Source: Mucilaginibacter_A sp964236465 (GTDB lineage Bacteria; Bacteroidota; Bacteroidia; Sphingobacteriales; Sphingobacteriaceae). Taken from it: 64,000 nucleotides of DNA. The notes beneath the pieces are model-generated. The model saw only the letters and a program-made list of their open reading frames with translations, had not been told where the DNA came from and did not search any database. A program made the translations under genes and the position numbers. The DNA lies in contig CAXSBZ010000002.1 of NCBI GenBank assembly GCA_964236465.1, positions 1 to 64,000 of the forward strand, in the 5' to 3' direction. Of the stretch, positions 34,519-43,650 are shown piece by piece (position 1 is the first letter of the stretch; each line of letters opens with the position of its first letter).

Positions 34519-37020
34519 TTATCCGGCAACTTTTTGCGGATATTGATAATTTAACTGTTTACCAACCGCCCGAATAGCACTGTAAGAAACGTCATCGCCC
34601 AAAGCAGTTTTAACTTCAGTTGAGTTTTCTGGTTGATTTTTGCTGAAGTAATCTTGAATTTTATTGATCGTTTCCTGCGGAAAAATCTGCGTGATTTCCA
34701 GTTCATCCAATTCTACAAAACATAATAAATGATTTTCAATTGTTCCGATTGTAAGCGAACGTTCAGCAGCAATTTCAGCAATAGTTTTTCCGGATTTAAA
34801 CAGATTAAACGAAAGCTGTTTTGTATCAGTTTTTACATTTGGCTTTGCAACTTTTTCAGAAATAAAGTCAGTATTAAAAGGCGTTCTTGCAATGTTTTTG
34901 TTTTTACAATAAGCGTTGATATAAGCTAAAATTTCTTCACCATATTGTTCTACTTTGCTCTTGCCAATACCTTTTATCATTTCCAATTCTACTAAAGTGG
35001 AAGGTAATTTTTCAACCAAATTGTCTAAAACTTTTTGATGCAAAATAACATAGGCTGGCATATTTTTTTCTTCCGCCAACCGATTTCTCCAGCTGCGTAA
35101 GGCGTTAAATAAATCAGGGAAATTATATTTTTCGAGATCAGATTCTGGTTTAGACGATTGCGTAGAAGTATTATTTTTCTCCGCAGAAACCACGCTAAAA
35201 TCAATGGCAGCATTAGCTTTATTTTGAAGATAAGCCAGTGCCACAAAACCATTTGCGGATGCTTCTTTTATCACCTGAAATTTGATGATTGCTTCCTGTT
35301 TTAAACCGTTTAATGCAGCCAGAACCACTTTTCGGATGGCTTTGTTATCCGTTTCTACAGCCAGATTTTGGAGTGGTAAAAGAAGCATCGGCTCCAGTTT
35401 GGAAACGAAATAAGTGCTTGCTTTTTTAATTCGCTCCTGCAAAACTTCGTGGTTTTCGGGCAGATGTGGTTGCTGTACTAATTGATTTAATTCATGCTGA
35501 AATTTATCTGCAACAGCATAAATCTGTTTTTCTGCATCCGCTTTAATTTGATGCAAGGTTTCTGCAAACTTTCCGACCAGCAAATGATCATATTCTTCAG
35601 CAACCTTTAACAACGCAAAGAACTTGTATTTAATCGGATTGAAATCAAAAAGTTCCAGCAGTAAAACCTGCTGAAATGTTTTCTTAGCTTCGGCCAGGCT
35701 GTTTTCCGTCGGCGCGTTGCGTTCACTTTCGATGGTATAAGTGGCCACCGTTTGATCGGTAATCACACTTTTACTTTTCAGCGGCGAACTTAAAACCATG
35801 CCTTCCAGCGTTTTACACCGGCTTAAAGCCACATAAACCTGGCCGTGCGTAAAGGCATCTTCGGCATCAATAATGGCTTTTTCAAACGTCAAACCCTGGC
35901 TTTTATGGATCGTAATTGCCCAGGCCAGCCGCAACGGATATTGCGTAAAACTGCCAACCGTATTTTCATCCACTTCTTTTGTTGAGGCATTCAAAGCGTA
36001 TTTGATGTTTTGCCAAACCATCGGCCCAACGCCAATTTCATCCTCGTCGGCAGCGCATTTCACATAAATCACTTCATCTACAATCCGCACAACTTTGCCA
36101 ATTTTACCATTGTAAAAAAGCTTGTCGCGCGAGCTGTCGTTCTTCACAAACATAACCTGTGCGCCAATTTTCAGCTCTAAATCAAAAACTGTCGGATACG
36201 CATACTCCGGAAAATCACCCTGAATAACCGCTTTAAAATGGTGCGATGCTTCTTTTATCGCTGTTAATTTCTGCTCGTTCAGCCGTTGCGCACTGTTGTT
36301 GTGCGTGGTTAAAGTGATGTAGCCGTCCGCTTCATCCGGTTTAAAATCAGGGACAAAACGCCGGTTCAAATCCTCCAAAACCTGCTGCGTAATCCGGTTT
36401 TCGCGGATGGCATTTAAAAGGTCGATAAAAGAAGCATCGGCCTGCCGGTAAATATGTTTCAGTTCGATGTTGACCAGCGGCGTTTGTTTCAGCGCACGGC
36501 TGCTAAAAAAATATAGGGTATCGTAGTACGGTTTGAGCAATTGCCATTCCTCGTTTTTTGCCACGGGCGAGAGCTGGTGCAGATCGCCAATCATCAGCAA
36601 CTGCACGCCGCCGAAAGGTTTGCTACGGTTGCGGTAACGGCGCAGCACCTCGTCCATCGCATCCAAAATATCGGCGCGCACCATGCTAATCTCGTCGATC
36701 ACCAACAGGTCCAAACTTTTGATCAGGTTGATCTTTTCGCGGTTAAATTGCTTTTTAAATTGTGCATTTCGGTCAATGTTTTCCTGATTTGGAATGTACG
36801 GCCCAAACGGCAATTGGAACAGCGAATGGATAGTTACACCGCCTGCATTGATAGCTGCCACGCCTGTTGGTGCCACCACCGCCATCCGTTTGTGCGAAGT
36901 TTTTTTGAGTTGATGCAGAAAAGTGGTTTTGCCCGTGCCCGCTTTTCCCGTCAAAAAAATATTGCGGTTGGTATGCTGTACAAAGTTGTTGGCGAGATCA
37001 AGTTGCGGGTTTTGCTGCAT
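34519..37020 (-). CDS. PIF1-like superfamily 1 helicase with HRDC and HTH C-terminal domains
   Basis: An 833-residue helicase. Walker A GKAGTGKTT (residues 25-33), Walker B LLVIDEIS (D109-E110), QLSPVAK, and motifs V-VI AWAITIHKSQGLTFEKAII and GQVYVALSRCKTLEGM place it in the PIF1/RecD-like group. Residues about 640-720 are an HRDC domain (PAYVILHQKVLDNL…IKGIGKSKVEQYGEEIL) and the end is an HTH_40 (RQC-like) domain (FKSGKTIAEIAAERSLTIGTIENHL). Predicted to act on G-quadruplex or stalled-fork DNA. Uniquely, it carries four copies of the dispersed word (35259, 35375, 36246, 36424), read as VIKEAS, PMLLLP, AIKEAS and ADASFI. Confidence 0.92.
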   Translation of the reverse strand: MQQNPQLDLANNFVQHTNRNIFLTGKAGTGKTTFLHQLKKTSHKRMAVVAPTGVAAINAGGVTIHSLFQLPFGPYIPNQENIDRNAQFKKQFNREKINLIKSLDLLVIDEISMVRADILDAMDEVLRRYRNRSKPFGGVQLLMIGDLHQLSPVAKNEEWQLLKPYYDTLYFFSSRALKQTPLVNIELKHIYRQADASFIDLLNAIRENRITQQVLEDLNRRFVPDFKPDEADGYITLTTHNNSAQRLNEQKLTAIKEASHHFKAVIQGDFPEYAYPTVFDLELKIGAQVMFVKNDSSRDKLFYNGKIGKVVRIVDEVIYVKCAADEDEIGVGPMVWQNIKYALNASTKEVDENTVGSFTQYPLRLAWAITIHKSQGLTFEKAIIDAEDAFTHGQVYVALSRCKTLEGMVLSSPLKSKSVITDQTVATYTIESERNAPTENSLAEAKKTFQQVLLLELFDFNPIKYKFFALLKVAEEYDHLLVGKFAETLHQIKADAEKQIYAVADKFQHELNQLVQQPHLPENHEVLQERIKKASTYFVSKLEPMLLLPLQNLAVETDNKAIRKVVLAALNGLKQEAIIKFQVIKEASANGFVALAYLQNKANAAIDFSVVSAEKNNTSTQSSKPESDLEKYNFPDLFNALRSWRNRLAEEKNMPAYVILHQKVLDNLVEKLPSTLVELEMIKGIGKSKVEQYGEEILAYINAYCKNKNIARTPFNTDFISEKVAKPNVKTDTKQLSFNLFKSGKTIAEIAAERSLTIGTIENHLLCFVELDELEITQIFPQETINKIQDYFSKNQPENSTEVKTALGDDVSYSAIRAVGKQLNYQYPQKVAG

Positions 37021-37092
37021 AGAACAATGATAAGAAATTTAGCATTGATTTTAAAAGATAAATTTATTTCTTTTGAAGAAATAGAAGTGATG

Positions 37093-37662
37093 TTAATTTA
37101 TTACTTTTTCAAGATCAATTATAAACTCATTAAAGTATTTACAATTAGTTTTTAAAATATTAAAATTTAACAAATCAAAAATTTCTGCATTGTGTGTTTC
37201 AGAATATTGCTTCACAGATTTTCTGGTTGCTTTAATTAATACCTCTTTGGGTTCAAAGATTTTCATAGGATCAGAAACTTTAGGAATAGAGCAGCCATAA
37301 TAGTTGTTGAAGGCTTCAATATCAGCAAAAATCAAAGCCTCAATTTCAAAAATATGAAGTAAGAAAATACCTTTCTTATCAACAATATTATTGGAATAAT
37401 TAAATGTTTCCTGACGTTTTAATTTTGCACCACGATCTGTTTCCAAAGCATCCAGATCACGAATAAATATAATTAAGTCAGGATTTTGAGTTTCATATTC
37501 AATACGAAGAATTCTCCTGAACAACTTTCTATTATCCAGCATACTGCCGTTAATATCTTTTAAAAGCGTTACAAAACTAAGGTTTTGATAATTCTTGGAT
37601 AAAAGGTTTTTAATCGCATTAGTATCATTTGGAGCTTCTCCTACCAGGCCAACTATAATCAT
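37093..37662 (-). CDS. TOPRIM-like (DUF4276/RloB-type) partner of AAA ATPase
   Basis: A 189-residue protein. The N-terminus has GLVGEAPNDTNAI, an acidic GExxxD motif, followed by DLIIFIRDLDALETDRGAK (a DxD motif) and HIFEIEALIFADIEAF, the pattern of TOPRIM-like nucleases of the DUF4276/RloB/AriB group. Its gene starts one base after the stop of the AAA ATPase gene. In known systems (AbiL, PARIS, OLD-associated) this combination confers phage defence, the ATPase sensing and the TOPRIM protein acting as nuclease. Catalytic activity is inferred. Confidence 0.65.
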   Translation of the reverse strand: MIIVGLVGEAPNDTNAIKNLLSKNYQNLSFVTLLKDINGSMLDNRKLFRRILRIEYETQNPDLIIFIRDLDALETDRGAKLKRQETFNYSNNIVDKKGIFLLHIFEIEALIFADIEAFNNYYGCSIPKVSDPMKIFEPKEVLIKATRKSVKQYSETHNAEIFDLLNFNILKTNCKYFNEFIIDLEKVIN

Positions 37663-37663
37663 A

Positions 37664-38878
37664 TTAATCTGCTGGTTCTAAATCAGAGTGAACCCAGTAA
37701 TCGCTTAAAAAACCTTCATCCTGCATATACATCTGGCCTTTTTTAATTTGCCTTTCAGTAAGGTGATTTAATTGTGTTCCTAAATGCTGATCATAATTGC
37801 AGATGATAATCCGATCCAGTTCATCAGCATCTAAAATATTTAAAACTTGCGGTGAATGTGTTGTTAAAATGATTTGCTTTTCTCTGGATTGCTCTTTTAT
37901 GAAAAGCATTAACTTGTGTAGTTGGTGTGGATGAATGCCAAGTTCGGGTTCTTCGAAAAGAATAATTCTTTTTCGCCTTTCTGAAACAGAATTTTCTCGG
38001 TTAGAATTAAATAACATTATGTCAGAAAGATCATAACTTGTTATTTCAGAAATGATATAGAATAAACGCTTTGTTCCATCTGATAAATTATCATATGGAA
38101 CCCATTCACTATTTATATTAAATTCCAAGTAAAGATTTTTAATATCTATTCTTTTGTTTTCGTTACTAAAGTATAAATTAAAATTTGGGCTAATGCGAAT
38201 TTTTTTTATATCAGTATAATCAGCTAATAGCATAGATACATTTACAAGAAATTCATCAATATCTAAAACGTGTTTTTCTATTTCTTTAATATCCAATTCA
38301 TCTTTTTTAGATAGTTGACTAATTATTTTAAAATATATTGAAAATGAAAACAAACTTTCTCCCTTAAAGGTTGATATTTGAGGTCTAAAGCCATTAAATG
38401 TATAGGAAATAGAAGTAGGTGTATCAACAATTTCTTGTTCAATTGGTATTCCAAACTTGAGGAAGTAGGGCTTATAGTTCAACCTCCATCTTATTATATC
38501 TAAAATTGGATCATTAACACTTGTAAATTCTTCTTCTTTTTCACCTAAAACAATTAATTTGATAATAGGATTATTTCTTTTTTTGAAATCTTGAACCTCT
38601 AATAAATCTCTTTCATTTTCTTCAATTATGAATTTGTGTTCTTTTTCATCCACAAGTAAGATTTCAGCTTTATAAGAGTTTAAATTCTCGAAGTCAAAGT
38701 TAAGTACGTTAGCTAAGAACTTAAGAAAGTTAGTTTTGCCAGAACCGTTTTGACCAATAATAATATTTAGTCCCGATCGAAAATTAGTCTGAGTATCAAT
38801 AATAGATTTGTAATTCTGTAACCTAACCTCTTTTAAAAATACTTCAGCATCCTGATTTGCTTTTTTAGCTTCATTCAT
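37664..38878 (-). CDS. AAA_21/OLD-like ATPase, probable defence sensor
   Basis: A 404-residue SMC/RecF-like ATPase: LQNYKSIIDTQTNFRSGLNIIIGQNGSGKTNFLKFL (Walker A), and in the C-terminal half IILFEEPELGIHPHQLHKLMLFIKEQSREKQIILTTHSPQVLNIL (signature, Walker B with EE, D-loop and H-switch). The middle ~230 residues are variable. The ATG at 38878 is chosen; a TTG lies three codons upstream. Together with the downstream TOPRIM-like gene it forms a two-gene unit. The segment is AT-rich and free of the dispersed word, consistent with transfer. Confidence 0.82.
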   Translation of the reverse strand: MNEAKKANQDAEVFLKEVRLQNYKSIIDTQTNFRSGLNIIIGQNGSGKTNFLKFLANVLNFDFENLNSYKAEILLVDEKEHKFIIEENERDLLEVQDFKKRNNPIIKLIVLGEKEEEFTSVNDPILDIIRWRLNYKPYFLKFGIPIEQEIVDTPTSISYTFNGFRPQISTFKGESLFSFSIYFKIISQLSKKDELDIKEIEKHVLDIDEFLVNVSMLLADYTDIKKIRISPNFNLYFSNENKRIDIKNLYLEFNINSEWVPYDNLSDGTKRLFYIISEITSYDLSDIMLFNSNRENSVSERRKRIILFEEPELGIHPHQLHKLMLFIKEQSREKQIILTTHSPQVLNILDADELDRIIICNYDQHLGTQLNHLTERQIKKGQMYMQDEGFLSDYWVHSDLEPAD

Positions 38879-38911
38879 AACAATCAAAAATACGATTTAG
38901 CTTTATAATCA

Positions 38912-39799
38912 CTAAACATATTTCTTCAACGCACTCTTCACCTGCCCCAAATAGCCCGTTCCAAACAAATTCAAATACAGCAACAACGGATATAAATTCC
39001 ACAAATCCACACGTTGCTGCCAGCCTTGTTGCAAGGAAAATCCTTCTTGGTAAGCTTGATAAAAATCAGCACTGAAACCACCAAAAAGATGTGTCATGGC
39101 CAAATCAAACTCGCGGAAACCGAAACTTACAGCCGGATCAATTAAATAAGGCTGTCCTTCACTGCTGATTAAATAATTGCCGCCCCATAAATCGCCGTGA
39201 ATCAAGGCTGGTTTCTCTTCCTCAAAAAACCCGCCCAGCTTTTGGTATAATTTCTCAAAATCCGACACCAATTTTAGGTCAATAAAAGAAGCATCGAAAG
39301 CTAATTTCACCATCGGTTTCAAGCGTTCTTCTACAAAAAACGATTTCCAAGTTTGATGTTTTTGGTTCGATTGCGGCAAAGAACCCATGTAATTATCCTT
39401 TTCAAAACCGAAATTCGGAGCAGTATTTTGGTGTAGTTGCGCCAATTGCAAACCTAATACTTGCATGGAAGCAGCTGTTTTTGTTCCGGTTTCGATGTAT
39501 TCCATCAGCAAAAAACTGTTGTAACCAATATGCCCGGTTGCAATTACTTCCGGCACCGCAACCGTTTTTGTTTTTCGGATCGCTTCCAAACCTTCCGCTT
39601 CCAATTCAAACATCTTCGGAAACTGCTGTGCATTGTTCAGCTTTAAAATGAAAAAACCTACAGCGGTTTGCAAACGATAAACTTCATTGATGCTGCCGCC
39701 CGAAACTTCGGTAATTTCATGAATGCTGCTTTTACCGCCTAAGTTTTCGTGTAAAACCTGTTCCAGTTCAATCTTAAATTCTGCTGTAAAACTTTTCAT
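38912..39799 (-). CDS. fructosamine/ketosamine kinase family protein
   Basis: A 295-residue kinase of the FN3K family, which phosphorylates ketosamines on glycated proteins and so reverses glycation. Visible: SGGSINEVYRL (glycine loop), FFILKLNN (Lys), LMEYIETG (hinge), LIHGDLWGGNYL (catalytic loop HGDLWxGN) and LIDPAVSFGFREFDLAM (DPA). Length is normal. A word copy (39281-39294) with its flank is translated as FDASFIDLKL in a loop between the lobes. Confidence 0.9.
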   Translation of the reverse strand: MKSFTAEFKIELEQVLHENLGGKSSIHEITEVSGGSINEVYRLQTAVGFFILKLNNAQQFPKMFELEAEGLEAIRKTKTVAVPEVIATGHIGYNSFLLMEYIETGTKTAASMQVLGLQLAQLHQNTAPNFGFEKDNYMGSLPQSNQKHQTWKSFFVEERLKPMVKLAFDASFIDLKLVSDFEKLYQKLGGFFEEEKPALIHGDLWGGNYLISSEGQPYLIDPAVSFGFREFDLAMTHLFGGFSADFYQAYQEGFSLQQGWQQRVDLWNLYPLLLYLNLFGTGYLGQVKSALKKYV

Positions 39800-39855
39800 T
39801 TTTCTACGTTAAAAACCCGTCAAAATAATACCCAAGAATTACGCCTTCAAAACGC

Positions 39856-39863
39856 TATTTTTG
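39856..39863 (+). promoter_or_regulatory. candidate -7 promoter element TATTTTTG
   Basis: TATTTTTG fits TAnnTTTG nine bases before the lepA ATG, compatible with a short leader. The -33 element is not evident. Confidence 0.4.
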
Positions 39864-39871
39864 CGGTTCAA

Positions 39872-41659
39872 ATGAAGCACATCCGCAATTTCTGTATCAT
39901 CGCACACATCGATCATGGTAAAAGTACCCTGGCCGATCGGCTGCTCGAATATACCAACACTGTTTCTAAACGGGAATCGCAGGCCCAATTGCTGGACGAT
40001 ATGGACTTGGAACGCGAACGTGGAATCACCATCAAAAGCCACGCCATCCAAATGGATTACGTGCTGGACGGTCAGCCTTATGTTTTAAACCTGATTGATA
40101 CGCCCGGCCACGTTGATTTTTCGTACGAAGTTTCCCGTTCCATTGCTGCCTGCGAAGGTGCGCTGCTGATTGTTGACGCTTCGCAGGGCATCCAAGCGCA
40201 AACGATTTCCAACTTGTATCTGGCTTTGGAAAACGACCTGGAAATTATTCCGGTTTTAAATAAAATGGATTTGCCGGGCGCGATGCCGGAAGAAGTGAAA
40301 GACCAGATTGTAGATTTGATTGGTTGCAAACGTGAAGATATTTTGGCTGCTTCGGGCAAAACCGGTTTAGGTGTGCTTGAGATTTTGAAAGCTATTATTG
40401 ATCGCGTTCCGGCTCCGGTTGGCGATCCTGACGCGCCTTTGCAAGCGTTGATTTTCGACTCGGTTTACAATTCTTTCCGCGGTATTATTGCTTATTACAA
40501 AGTGGTAAACGGCGAAATCCGAAAAAATACCAAAGTAAAATTTATGGCTACCGGCAAAGAATATATTGCTGATGAAGTTGGAACTTTAAAGCTCACCCAA
40601 CTGCCAAAAGATGTGATCAAAACCGGCGATGTCGGCTACATTATTTCGGGCATAAAAGAAGCACGCGAAGTTAAAGTTGGTGATACGATTACGTTGATTG
40701 AACGTCCGGCAGCCATCGGCATCCAGGGTTTTGAAGAAGTAAAGCCCATGGTTTTTGCCGGAATTTATCCGGTAGATACCGACGAATATGAAGAACTTCG
40801 CGAAAGCATGGCCAAGTTGCAGCTGAACGATGCTTCGCTGGTTTTTGAGCCGGAATCTTCTGCGGCTTTGGGTTTCGGTTTCCGTTGCGGTTTTCTGGGG
40901 ATGCTGCACATGGAAATCATCCAGGAACGTTTGGAGCGAGAGTTCGATATGACCGTGATTACCACCGTTCCCAATGTTTCTTATTTGGCTTTTACCACCA
41001 GAGGCGAAGAATTACAAGTTCATAACCCTTCTGATTTACCTGATCCGAGCAAGCTGGATTTTGTGGAAGAGCCTTATATCAAAGCAAATATCATTACCAA
41101 ATCAGAATTTGTTGGCCCGGTAATGTCGCTTTGTATCCAAAAACGCGGTACAATTGTCAATCAATCTTATTTGACGGCTGACCGTGTAGAACTGATTTTT
41201 GAATTGCCAATGGGCGAAATTGTATTTGATTTTTACGATAAACTCAAAACGATTTCCAAAGGTTATGCTTCTTTTGATTACACACAAATCGGTTACCGCC
41301 AGTCGGATTTGGTGCGATTAGATATCCGCTTAAACGGCGAACCGGTTGATGCTTTGTCTTCTTTGATCCACCGCAGCAATTCTTACGATTTTGGTAAGAA
41401 AATCTGCGAAAAACTGAAAGAATTGATTCCGCGCCAGCAGTTTGAAATTATTGTTCAGGCTTCCATCGGTGCCAAAATCATCGCCCGCGAAACCGTAAAA
41501 GCTTTGCGTAAAGATGTAACGGCGAAATGTTATGGCGGCGATATTTCGCGTAAACGGAAGTTGCTGGAAAAACAGAAAAAAGGTAAAAAACGAATGCGCC
41601 AGGTGGGTAATGTGGAAATCCCGCAATCGGCGTTTATGGCGGTGCTGAAATTAGATTGA
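39872..41659 (+). CDS. lepA: elongation factor 4 (LepA) GTPase
   Basis: A 595-residue translational GTPase that back-translocates or remodels ribosomes under stress. G1 AHIDHGKSTL, G2 region RERGITIK, G3 DTPGH, G4 NKMDL, followed by domain II, the EF-G-like domains III and V, and the unique LepA C-terminal domain ending KKGKKRMRQVGNVEIPQSAFMAVLKL. Length is exactly in the family range. The TGA stop lies inside a word variant (TTGATAAAAGAAGTAA, 41656-41670). Confidence 0.96.
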   Translation: MKHIRNFCIIAHIDHGKSTLADRLLEYTNTVSKRESQAQLLDDMDLERERGITIKSHAIQMDYVLDGQPYVLNLIDTPGHVDFSYEVSRSIAACEGALLIVDASQGIQAQTISNLYLALENDLEIIPVLNKMDLPGAMPEEVKDQIVDLIGCKREDILAASGKTGLGVLEILKAIIDRVPAPVGDPDAPLQALIFDSVYNSFRGIIAYYKVVNGEIRKNTKVKFMATGKEYIADEVGTLKLTQLPKDVIKTGDVGYIISGIKEAREVKVGDTITLIERPAAIGIQGFEEVKPMVFAGIYPVDTDEYEELRESMAKLQLNDASLVFEPESSAALGFGFRCGFLGMLHMEIIQERLEREFDMTVITTVPNVSYLAFTTRGEELQVHNPSDLPDPSKLDFVEEPYIKANIITKSEFVGPVMSLCIQKRGTIVNQSYLTADRVELIFELPMGEIVFDFYDKLKTISKGYASFDYTQIGYRQSDLVRLDIRLNGEPVDALSSLIHRSNSYDFGKKICEKLKELIPRQQFEIIVQASIGAKIIARETVKALRKDVTAKCYGGDISRKRKLLEKQKKGKKRMRQVGNVEIPQSAFMAVLKLD

Positions 41660-41673
41660 TAAAAGAAGTAACA

Positions 41674-41741
41674 AGTATTTAGTATTTGGTATCAAGATGT
41701 CTGAATGCTGCCTTGCTACTAAATATTTGCTACTAAATACT
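41674..41741. repeat. AGTATTTAGTA/TACTAAATACT inverted repeat
   Basis: Left arm AGTATTTAGTATTTGGTATC at 41674, right arm TTGCTACTAAATATTTGCTA…CTAAATACT at 41713-41741; the right arm itself contains a tandem TTGCTACTAAATA. It fills the gap between lepA and folD and may form a cruciform or terminator-like hairpin. Confidence 0.6.
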
Positions 41742-41748
41742 CCTTAAA

Positions 41749-42630
41749 ATGCAAATCCTCGACGGCAAATACGTTTCCGAAAAACTCAAAATAGAAATCG
41801 CGCAGGAAGCTGCCGAACTTTTGGCAAAAACTGGCCGCAAACCACATTTGGTAGCGGTTTTAGTTGGACACGATGGCGGCAGCGAAACTTACGTGGCCAG
41901 CAAAATGCGCAACTGTGAAAAAGTAGGTTTCCAATCTTCTTTAGTTCGTTACGAAGATGATGTATCCGAAGAAGAATTATTGCAAAAAGTAGCCGAACTA
42001 AATGCTGATGCCGGCATAGACGGAATCATTGTGCAATTGCCTTTACCTAAACATATCGACCCAGAAAAAGTAACCGAAAAAACTGATCACCGCAAAGATG
42101 TGGATGGTTTTCATCCGTTAAATCTGGGAAGAATGCAGCGCAATCTGCCATCTTTTATTCCGGCAACGCCTTACGGAATCATGATGCTATTGGAGGAATA
42201 CGGCATCGAAACTTCCGGCAAACATTGTGTGGTGGTTGGCCGAAGCAATATTGTGGGTTCGCCGATGAGTATTTTGATGGCGCGAAATGCCAGTCCCGGC
42301 AATTGCACAGTTACGATGTGCCACAGCCGCACGCCGGATATTAAAAAGTTTACGTTAGATGCTGATATTTTGATCGTTGCCATCGGCAAAAAGAATTTTA
42401 TCACCGCTGATATGGTGAAAGACGGCGTCGTTGTGATTGACGTAGGCATGAACCGTGAAACTTCAACCCAAACCAAATCCGGTTATAAACTTTTTGGTGA
42501 TGTTGATTTTGAAAACGTGGCGCCAAAAGCTTCGTGGATCACGCCGGTTCCTGGCGGCGTTGGTTTGATGACAATTATCGGTTTGTTGAAAAATACATTG
42601 GCTTCGGCACGAAAAGAAATCTATCCTTGA
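41749..42630 (+). CDS. folD: bifunctional methylenetetrahydrofolate dehydrogenase/cyclohydrolase
   Basis: A 293-residue FolD, which interconverts 5,10-methylene-THF, 5,10-methenyl-THF and 10-formyl-THF with NADP. Visible: YVASKMRNCEKVGF with the catalytic Lys, DGIIVQLPLPKH, DVDGFHPLNLG, the NADP site VVVGRSNIVGSPMS and the C-terminal TPVPGGVGLMTIIGLLKNTL. Length and motifs are normal. Confidence 0.96.
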   Translation: MQILDGKYVSEKLKIEIAQEAAELLAKTGRKPHLVAVLVGHDGGSETYVASKMRNCEKVGFQSSLVRYEDDVSEEELLQKVAELNADAGIDGIIVQLPLPKHIDPEKVTEKTDHRKDVDGFHPLNLGRMQRNLPSFIPATPYGIMMLLEEYGIETSGKHCVVVGRSNIVGSPMSILMARNASPGNCTVTMCHSRTPDIKKFTLDADILIVAIGKKNFITADMVKDGVVVIDVGMNRETSTQTKSGYKLFGDVDFENVAPKASWITPVPGGVGLMTIIGLLKNTLASARKEIYP

Positions 42631-42639
42631 TGAACTTTT

Positions 42640-43038
42640 ATGAATAAAATACCTTTGCTTGTTAGTTTAATAAGTTTGCATTTAACTAACTCTTATGGTC
42701 AATTTATAGAAAAGAACAAATCATTTTCCAATAATTATTCGAAGATTGAAAAGCATATCATTGACATAATTGCAAATTTGCCAGAGGTTAGAAAAAGATC
42801 TTATTACGTAAAAAGTCAGACAAAAAACAAAAGACATATTCGGATAGTAATTTGGCAAAAACCAACGATAGAACATAAATATTATTGGGTAAAAGTTATG
42901 GAGGATAATGGTATGAGTTATTATACCCACTTCAATTTTTTTATTTACCCAAAAAACTTTTCAATTAAATATTTTGATACTTCAAATGATACAGAGTTAA
43001 CTCTTGAAAATTGGCGTAAATCGTCAAACTATAAATAA
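42640..43038 (+). CDS. hypothetical secreted protein
   Basis: A 132-residue AT-rich protein of unknown family. The N-terminus MNKIPLLVSLISLHLTNSYGQ is a likely signal peptide, the rest is basic and aromatic (KHIRIVIWQKPTIEHKYYWVKVMED). It starts 9 bases after folD and could be co-transcribed. Codon use is more AT-rich than folD. No function proposed. Confidence 0.6.
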   Translation: MNKIPLLVSLISLHLTNSYGQFIEKNKSFSNNYSKIEKHIIDIIANLPEVRKRSYYVKSQTKNKRHIRIVIWQKPTIEHKYYWVKVMEDNGMSYYTHFNFFIYPKNFSIKYFDTSNDTELTLENWRKSSNYK

Positions 43039-43100
43039 GACTTTTAGTAAAGAAATCTATCCTTAAAAATAGGTGGTAAAAGAAGCATCGTTTTTTGCCC

Positions 43101-43286
43101 ATTGTCATGCCGAACTTGTTTCGGTATCTTACTATAAAAGTTCTTAATTTGCCTAAGTAATTTTGAAACAAGTTCAGAATGACAAATTTTGCGTTGTCAT
43201 TTCGACCGTAGGGAGAAATCCTATTTCAACTATAAAAGTTTCTTTTTCGCTTCGATGAAGATCTCTCCCTACGGTCGGGATGACAG
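43101..43286. repeat. two nested inverted-repeat elements between convergent genes
   Basis: First pair: ATTGTCATGCCGAACTTGTT (43101) and TTGAAACAAGTTCAGAATGA (43163). Second pair: GTTGTCATTTCGACCGTAGG (43193) and CTCTCCCTACGGTCGGGATG (43263). Both can fold as hairpins. The dispersed word at 43075-43088 lies just before. Confidence 0.7.
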
Positions 43287-43323
43287 AAAAGCTGGATCAC
43301 AACAAAAGCGAGTCAATAAAAAA

Positions 43324-43650
43324 TCAAAACAAATGCCACCGCTTTTTCACTTGCACATAAATCCCGTCTTGGCGCATTTCCACCGGAAAAACATCAATAT
43401 AATCACCTTGTCCGGCTGCGCCTTTTCCGGTTTCTAGATTGTATTGATAACGGTGTAGCGGACAAATAATTTGTCCGTTTTCGCACCAGCCGCCAGCCAG
43501 TTCGCCTCCAGCGTGCGGACATTTTGAAGAAACTGCATATAGTTCTCCTTCAAAACCAACTAAACAAATATTTTGGTTTCCGACTTTGATTTTTCGGATG
43601 AATGCTTCTTTTACCGGTATATTTTCGGCAACTTTTATCCATTCCAACAT
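43324..43650 (-). CDS. Rieske [2Fe-2S] ferredoxin-like protein
   Basis: A 108-residue Rieske domain protein of the NirD/assimilatory nitrite reductase small-subunit type: ligands CPHAG and CPLHRYQYN with a spacer of about 18 residues. It likely transfers electrons to an oxygenase or reductase not in the window. ATG at 43650 overlaps the preceding gene's TGA by one base. A word copy (43602-43615) is read as PVKEAF near the N-terminus. Confidence 0.9.
   Translation of the reverse strand: MLEWIKVAENIPVKEAFIRKIKVGNQNICLVGFEGELYAVSSKCPHAGGELAGGWCENGQIICPLHRYQYNLETGKGAAGQGDYIDVFPVEMRQDGIYVQVKKRWHLF

Noticed and set aside
40650..41283. CATAAAAGAAGCAC (about 40651) and ATGCTTCTTTTGAT (about 41268) in lepA as word copies
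   Set aside because: Both encode conserved LepA residues (GIKEARE, GYASFDY) and lack the flanks, so coding constraint explains them.
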